The position numbers and the translations under genes were made by a program. Under the pieces are notes generated by a model that was not told the origin of the DNA, did not search any database, and was given only the letters and a program-made list of their open reading frames with translations. Shown here piece after piece: positions 59,427 to 64,000 of a stretch of 64,000 nucleotides of DNA. The stretch comes from Sphingomonas suaedae (GTDB lineage: Bacteria; Pseudomonadota; Alphaproteobacteria; Sphingomonadales; Sphingomonadaceae). How positions within the stretch are numbered: position 1 is the first letter of the stretch; each line of letters begins with the position of its first letter. The stretch lies in NCBI RefSeq assembly GCF_007833215.1, contig NZ_CP042239.1, positions 3,780,001 to 3,844,000 on the forward strand, read 5' to 3'.

Positions 59427-60788
59427 ATGATGCCGCCGATGAAGCGCCTAATCTCCCTGTTCGCGCTGCTGTTGCTGCTGTGCGTCACCAGTCCTGCCTA
59501 TGCCCAGTCGATCCTGCGCGATGCGGAGAGCGAGGCATTGCTGGCGGATATGTCGCGCGACCTGATCCGCGCGGCGAACCTGTCGCCGGCCAATGTCCGG
59601 ATCGTGGTCATCAGCGATCCGTCGATCAATGCGTTCGTGGCGGGCGGACAGGCAGTCTATCTCCATTCCGGGCTGATCGATGCCGCCGGCAGCGCGAACG
59701 AGGTTCAGGGCGTGATCGCGCACGAGCTCGGCCATATCACCGGGGGGCATGTGCCCTTGCAGGGACGGATGGCCCAGGGCGCGACGGGGATCACGATCCT
59801 GAGCCTGTTGCTCGGGGCTGCGGCGATGGCGGCGGGGTCCGCCGAAGCGGGCGTCGGGTTGATGCAGCTTGGACAACGGGCGGCACTCGGCAATTTCCTC
59901 GCCTTCAGCCGTGCACAGGAAGCGACGACCGACGCCGCGGGCGTCAAGTTCCTCTCGGGCGCGGGCATCACCGGCAAGGGAATGCTGGCCTTTTTCAAGC
60001 GGCTCCAGCAGCAGGAATATCGCTGGGGCCTCAAGCGCGGCAGCGAGACCAGCTATGTGATGAGCCACCCGATGTCGGGCGAGCGCATCTCGACGCTGAC
60101 CGCCGATCTTCAGGCGGATCCCGCTTGGAACAAGCCCAGCGATCCGGACATCGAGGCGCGATTCCAGCGCGTCCAGGCTAAGCTGCGCGGCTATGTGGCC
60201 GAGCCCAAGGACACGCTGCGCCGCTACCCGGCAAGCGACACAAGTATCCCCGCACATTATGCGCGCGCCTATGCCTATCATCTCGGCGGCTATCCCAAGG
60301 AGGCGGCGGGCGAAGCGATGGCATTGGTGAAGGCCGAACCCAAAAACCCCTATTTCCTGGAGCTGAAAGGTCAGATCCTGCTCGAATCGGGCAAGCCGAA
60401 AGAGGCGCTGGTCCCGCTGCGCGAGGCGACGACGCTGACCAATTACCAGCCGCTGATCGCGACCACATTTGGCCATGCCCTGCTCGCGACCGAGGATCGC
60501 GCGCATCTGGAAGAGGCGGAGAGGGTGCTGCGGCAGGCGGTGGCGCGCGACAAGGAAAACCCCTTTGCCTGGTATCAGCTCGGGATGCTGTATGAACGCA
60601 AGGGCGACACTGCACGCGCTGCGCTCGCCACGGCGGAGCGGGCGAGCATGATGGGCGATTATGGCCGCGCCATCCCCAGCGGCCAGGCGGCGATGGCCGG
60701 GCTGCCCCAGGGATCGCCGGACTGGATTCGTGCGCAGGATATCGTCATGGCCGGACAGGGCATGATGCAGGACAGGAAGCGCAAGTGA
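59427..60788 (+). CDS. M48 family metalloprotease with TPR-like C-terminus (BepA-like)
   Basis: This 453-residue exported protein has a signal peptide ending AYAQ, the zinc protease motif HELGH (99-103) with the third ligand in RAQEATTDAAG, and a C-terminal half with tetratricopeptide-like helices. BepA (YfgC) proteins help assemble or degrade outer-membrane proteins in the periplasm. The ATG at 59,427 is followed by two more in-frame ATGs; GGGGGA lies 9 nt upstream. It is coupled by GTGA to the DsbA-like gene. Confidence 0.9.
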   Translation: MMPPMKRLISLFALLLLLCVTSPAYAQSILRDAESEALLADMSRDLIRAANLSPANVRIVVISDPSINAFVAGGQAVYLHSGLIDAAGSANEVQGVIAHELGHITGGHVPLQGRMAQGATGITILSLLLGAAAMAAGSAEAGVGLMQLGQRAALGNFLAFSRAQEATTDAAGVKFLSGAGITGKGMLAFFKRLQQQEYRWGLKRGSETSYVMSHPMSGERISTLTADLQADPAWNKPSDPDIEARFQRVQAKLRGYVAEPKDTLRRYPASDTSIPAHYARAYAYHLGGYPKEAAGEAMALVKAEPKNPYFLELKGQILLESGKPKEALVPLREATTLTNYQPLIATTFGHALLATEDRAHLEEAERVLRQAVARDKENPFAWYQLGMLYERKGDTARAALATAERASMMGDYGRAIPSGQAAMAGLPQGSPDWIRAQDIVMAGQGMMQDRKRK

Positions 60789-61540
60789 TCGAACGATTGG
60801 CGAAAAGCCCGCTGGCGCTTGTCGGCACGCTGGTGTTGTCCGGCGCGATCGGTGGCGCACTGGTGCTTGGCGTGCAGGCGTTGACTGCCGGATCGGACGG
60901 CGAGCAGGACGACAAGGCGATCGGTCAGGTCGTGCGCGACTATGTGCTCGAAAACCCCGAACTGCTGCCCGAGGCGATGAAGCGGTTGCAGGAGCGCGAG
61001 AGCGGCAAGGCGGTCGCGGCCAATCGCGCCGCGATCTTCGAACCCTATTCGGGCGCCTGGGAGGGCAATCCCTCGGGCGACGTCACCGTTTCGGTATGGA
61101 TGGACTATGCGTGCGGCTATTGCCGCGCCAGCCTGCCGATGATCGCGCGGTTGATGGCCGAGGACCCGCGCGTCCGCATCGTCTATCGCGAACTGCCGGT
61201 GTTGAGCGAGGGGAGTCGCGTCGCCGCACGCTGGGGCCTCGCCGCTGCGGAGCAGGGTAAGTTCAAGCCTTTTCACACCGCCCTCTATTCCGCCGGACAG
61301 CTGAGCGAGGCATCGATCGCATCCGCGGCGGCTTCGGCGGGACTCGACACTGCGCGCGCGGAACAGGCGATCGGCAGCGAGCGGGTCGAAGAAGAAGTCG
61401 CACGCAACCTCGACACCGCGGGCAAGCTGGGTGTCACCGGGACGCCGAGCTGGGTGATCGGCGATCAGGTGATCTCCGGCATGGTGCCCTATGAAGTTCT
61501 GAAACAGGCGGTCGAAGCCTCGCGCACCAAGGCGAAATAA
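60785..61540 (+). CDS. DsbA-family thioredoxin-fold protein
   Basis: This 251-residue protein has an N-terminal membrane anchor or uncleaved signal (residues 9-32), a short helical region and a DsbA-type thioredoxin domain with CGYC (110-113) and cis-proline in TGTPSW. It resembles ScsC/Com1-type periplasmic disulphide enzymes. The GTG start overlaps the protease stop. It may help fold outer-membrane proteins handled by the protease. Confidence 0.9.
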   Translation: MIERLAKSPLALVGTLVLSGAIGGALVLGVQALTAGSDGEQDDKAIGQVVRDYVLENPELLPEAMKRLQERESGKAVAANRAAIFEPYSGAWEGNPSGDVTVSVWMDYACGYCRASLPMIARLMAEDPRVRIVYRELPVLSEGSRVAARWGLAAAEQGKFKPFHTALYSAGQLSEASIASAAASAGLDTARAEQAIGSERVEEEVARNLDTAGKLGVTGTPSWVIGDQVISGMVPYEVLKQAVEASRTKAK

Positions 61541-61606
61541 CCGGCGCGGCCTTGTTCCGCCCATGCCCCCACCCTAGATGGCGCGCTCCACATGCGGGGG
61601 CAGTCT

Positions 61607-62563
61607 ATGCAGCCGATCTTATCCGGGCACCCTATTTTATCTGTTAGGGGCGTCAGCAAGACCTATGCCTCCGGGCACAAGGCGCTGGGCGCAGTCGATC
61701 TCGATATCAACCAGGGCGAGATTTTCGCGCTGCTCGGGCCGAACGGCGCAGGCAAGACGACGCTGATCAACATCATCTGCGGTATCGTCACGCCCAGCAG
61801 CGGGACGATCACCGTCGATGGCCATGACACCATCGCCGATGCCCGCGCCGCGCGGATGAAGATCGGGCTGGTGCCGCAGGAATTGTCGGTCGACATGTTC
61901 GAAACGGTGCTGGCGACAACGCGCTACAGCCGCCGCCTGTTCGGTCGTGCGGGGCACGACGCCTATATCGATCAGGTGCTGAAAGACCTGTCGCTCGACG
62001 ACAAGCGCAAGTCGAAGATCATGGAATTGTCAGGCGGCATGAAGCGCCGCGTCCTGATCGCCAAGGCGCTGGCGCATGAACCCGAAATCCTGTTCCTCGA
62101 CGAGCCGACTGCGGGCGTAGATGTCGAACTGCGGCGGGACATGTGGAAGCTGGTCCACCGGCTGCGTGAGCGCGGGACGACGATCATCCTGACGACCCAT
62201 TATATCGAAGAGGCCGAGGAGATGGCCGACCGGGTGGGCGTCATCAACAAGGGCGAATTGCTGCTGGTCGAGGAAAAGGCCGCGTTGATGAAGAAGCTGG
62301 GCAAGCGCGAAATGGATATCGCGCTGGTCGAGCCGATGACCGTGATTCCGGGCGAATTGGCGCGATGGCAGCTGAGCCTGGAGGATGAGGGGCACCGGTT
62401 GCGCTACACCTTCGACGCGCAGGCGGAGCGGACGGGCATCCCGTCGCTGCTGCGCACGCTCGCCGATCTCAACATCGCGTTCAAGGATCTCGATACGTCC
62501 AAGTCGAGCCTTGAGGACATTTTCGTCGACCTGGTGGCGGCCAAGCGGGAGGAAGCGGCGTGA
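61607..62563 (+). CDS. ABC transporter ATP-binding protein
   Basis: This 318-residue protein has Walker A GPNGAGKT (44-51), the signature MELSGGM, Walker [13 protein letters not shown] and the H-loop in LTTHYIEEA. The C-terminal 80 residues form the extra domain of DrrA/NodI-type exporters. GGGG lies about 6 nt before the ATG at 61,607; another in-frame ATG at 61,592 has no ribosome binding site. It overlaps the permease gene by GTGA. The substrate is unknown. Confidence 0.93.
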   Translation: MQPILSGHPILSVRGVSKTYASGHKALGAVDLDINQGEIFALLGPNGAGKTTLINIICGIVTPSSGTITVDGHDTIADARAARMKIGLVPQELSVDMFETVLATTRYSRRLFGRAGHDAYIDQVLKDLSLDDKRKSKIMELSGGMKRRVLIAKALAHEPEILFLDEPTAGVDVELRRDMWKLVHRLRERGTTIILTTHYIEEAEEMADRVGVINKGELLLVEEKAALMKKLGKREMDIALVEPMTVIPGELARWQLSLEDEGHRLRYTFDAQAERTGIPSLLRTLADLNIAFKDLDTSKSSLEDIFVDLVAAKREEAA

Positions 62564-63330
62564 AGGGATTCAACCATCACGGCGTCTGGGCGATCTATCG
62601 CTTCGAAATGGCGCGCGCGCTGCGCACCTTGTGGCAGAGCCTGGTCACGCCGGTCATCACCACCGCGCTCTATTTCGTGGTGTTCGGCGGGGCGATCGGC
62701 AGCCGGATGCAGGAGCTGGACGGCGTTTCTTACGGCAGCTTCATCGTGCCGGGGCTGATCATGATGAACCTCCTCCAGCTGTCGATTTCCAATGCCTCGA
62801 TCGGCATCTATTTCCCCAAGTTCACGGGCACCGTCTATGAACTCCTCTCCGCCCCGGTATCGGCATGGGAGATGGTGCTGGGCTATGTCGGCGCGGCGGC
62901 GACCAAGTCGATCGCGATCGGACTGCTGATCCTGGTCACCGCGATGCTGTTCGTCGATGTGCCGATCGCGCATCCATTCATGATGCTGACGATGCTGGTG
63001 CTGACCGCGGTGACGTTCAGCATGTTGGGCTTCATCATCGGCATCTGGGCCAAGGGGTTCGAGCAGCTCTCGTTCGTCCCCGCGCTGATCGTGACGCCGC
63101 TGACGTTCCTGGGCGGTGCGTTCTATACGATCAACATGCTCCCCGAACCGTGGCGCACGGTGAGTCTCGCCAACCCGGTCGTCTATCTGGTCAGCGGCTT
63201 CCGCTGGGCGTTTTTCGACAAGGGCGATGTCGCGATCGGGATCAGCCTGGGCTTCACCGCCGCGTTCCTGCTGGTCTGCCTCGGCGTGATCGGCTGGATC
63301 TTCAAGAGCGGTTGGCGTTTGAAGAACTAG
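62560..63330 (+). CDS. ABC-2 type transporter permease
   Basis: This 256-residue protein has six predicted membrane helices and the ABC-2 signature region [27 protein letters not shown]. With the upstream ATPase it should form an exporter of the DrrAB/NodIJ kind, for a lipid, drug or polysaccharide. The GTG start overlaps the ATPase stop. Repeat family A copy 3 begins 15 nt after its stop. Confidence 0.92.
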   Translation: MKGFNHHGVWAIYRFEMARALRTLWQSLVTPVITTALYFVVFGGAIGSRMQELDGVSYGSFIVPGLIMMNLLQLSISNASIGIYFPKFTGTVYELLSAPVSAWEMVLGYVGAAATKSIAIGLLILVTAMLFVDVPIAHPFMMLTMLVLTAVTFSMLGFIIGIWAKGFEQLSFVPALIVTPLTFLGGAFYTINMLPEPWRTVSLANPVVYLVSGFRWAFFDKGDVAIGISLGFTAAFLLVCLGVIGWIFKSGWRLKN

Positions 63331-63344
63331 CGCTTTGCTGAGGC

Positions 63345-63466
63345 GGCACCGGCCCACTCCCCACGGGTCCCCGCAAAGTAGTACTTTGCGGGGTTACCCG
63401 CACCCGGCCACCCATTCAGTATATTCTATGGGTGGCCGGGTGGGGGAGTGGGCCGGTGCGGTCTGA
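63345..63466. repeat. Palindromic repeat family A, copy 3, with nested hairpin
   Basis: GGCACCGGCCCACTCCCC at the left is mirrored by GGGGGAGTGGGCCGGTGC at the right. The left arm is interrupted by an insertion carrying a perfect 25-nt palindrome (63,369-63,393: 12-bp arms of CCCCGCAAAGTA around G). It lies between convergent genes and overlaps the 3' end of the CPBP gene. Confidence 0.85.
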
Positions 63467-63989
63467 CGAACAACGGCCGGATCACGAGCGCGTTGAGGTT
63501 GAGGAGCGCGTGGACGGTCATGGCGAACCAGAGCTGGCCGGTGGCGAGATAGAGGATCGCCAGCAGCGCGCCGACCAGCGTCGACATCGCCATGCCGACC
63601 CAGCCCTGGTAGCGATGGGCATAGGCGAACAGCGCGATGGCGAGCGCCATGCCGACCTCCGCGCTGCCTGACACCCGCGCCGCGAATAGCGGAAGGGCGA
63701 GGCGGAAGAACAGTTCCTCGACGATCCCCGCGACGATGCCGAGCGCTGCGGTCCACCCTATTTCCCCTGGCGTGCGGGGGAGCAGCGCCGCGATCTTGCC
63801 CGCCATCAGCTGGCGCTTACCACGCCGTGCGCGCCACCAGGCGATCAGCAGGCCGGCCAGCGATCCGCCGCCGAACCCGGCCAGCACCGCAAGCTTGAGG
63901 TGGAGGATATCGCCCCCGAACCCGGCGAGCGTGCGCGCCGGTTCGATCAGCGGGTCGAACGCGACCGGCGGGCTCGCCAGCGCGCTCAA
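63426..63989 (-). CDS. CPBP family intramembrane metalloprotease (5' end may lie outside)
   Basis: This protein of at least 187 residues has the CPBP (type II CAAX-like) motifs EELFFR, FAYAH and HALLN within hydrophobic helices. Such proteases cleave or modify membrane proteins; many are of unknown function. The last eleven or so residues (HRPTPPPGHP) and the TAG stop are encoded by repeat family A copy 3, so the natural C-terminus was altered by the repeat. The start is taken as the TTG at 63,989, but the frame is open to the window edge, so the true start may be beyond it. Confidence 0.82.
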   Translation of the reverse strand: MSALASPPVAFDPLIEPARTLAGFGGDILHLKLAVLAGFGGGSLAGLLIAWWRARRGKRQLMAGKIAALLPRTPGEIGWTAALGIVAGIVEELFFRLALPLFAARVSGSAEVGMALAIALFAYAHRYQGWVGMAMSTLVGALLAILYLATGQLWFAMTVHALLNLNALVIRPLFVRPHRPTPPPGHP

Positions 63990-64000
63990 TTGCCCTGCCA

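Noticed and set aside
1..64000. CRISPR array, prophage, insertion sequence or tRNA-linked island
   Set aside because: No evenly spaced repeats, phage genes, transposase or integrase genes, or tRNA cloverleaf sequences were seen on either strand.

Overview
This 64 kb window is chromosomal DNA from a high-GC alphaproteobacterium, most likely a sphingomonad (Sphingomonas/Sphingobium/Novosphingobium group). The evidence is a DivK-type response regulator next to a DUF3572 gene, a nucleotide-diphosphate-forming feruloyl-CoA synthetase of the FerA type known from Sphingobium SYK-6, and a core gene order around rne, amiC, PBP1a, prfB, thyA-folA, ribF and ileS-lspA. No rRNA, tRNA, transposase, integrase, phage gene or CRISPR array was seen.

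Positions 1 to about 36,860 hold a dense catabolic gene cluster for an aromatic, probably plant-derived, compound. It is built from short operons with 4-nt overlaps that repeatedly switch strand. It begins with an MFS aromatic-acid transporter, a MarR regulator and a type I extradiol ring-cleavage dioxygenase. IclR and LysR regulators follow. A plus-strand operon (5,016-10,012) encodes an alpha/beta hydrolase, a luciferase-like monooxygenase (LLM), an HSL-type esterase, a carboxymuconolactone-decarboxylase (CMD) family protein, a RibB-RibA-like protein and a flavin reductase. A second LLM enzyme and an SDR come next, then an HpaI-type aldolase with a CMD protein, a second esterase-CMD pair, a cytochrome c with a GlcG-like protein, and a second MFS transporter with two amidohydrolases. 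A minus-strand operon carries a cupin protein, a DUF6282 protein and an aldehyde dehydrogenase. FerA, FerB and a CMD protein follow, then GMC oxidoreductase with two acyl-CoA dehydrogenases, and finally an operon of aldehyde dehydrogenase, FAD monooxygenase, hydrolase, LuxR regulator and PQQ-dependent quinohemoprotein dehydrogenase.

Read together, the genes suggest uptake of an aromatic acid, flavin-dependent hydroxylation, extradiol ring cleavage, hydrolysis and aldol cleavage, and CoA-dependent removal of a hydroxycinnamate side chain. The substrate is not known; a phenylpropanoid or phenylpropanoid-polyketide is a working guess. The RibB gene inside the LLM/flavin-reductase operon resembles the layout of lux-rib operons and suggests dedicated FMN supply. 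Several modules occur as paralogous pairs.

From about 36,890 to the end the genes are housekeeping: Dps, a GDT1-like membrane protein, rpmG, divK, a RidA protein, an outer-membrane protein, a DUF3035 lipoprotein, lspA, ileS, ribF, a renal-dipeptidase homologue, folA, thyA, a small RadC-like protein, a lipoprotein methyltransferase, prfB, PBP1a, amiC, rne, an M48 protease, a DsbA-like protein, an ABC exporter and a CPBP protease.

The other notable layer is palindromic repeats. A ~80-bp palindrome occurs three times, one copy carrying a nested 25-bp hairpin. A ~111-bp palindrome lies in frame inside ileS, with an inverted second copy just upstream of that gene. Three separate repeats supply the stop codon, and once the C-terminal tail, of the adjacent gene. 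folA appears to use a CTG start overlapping the thyA stop.
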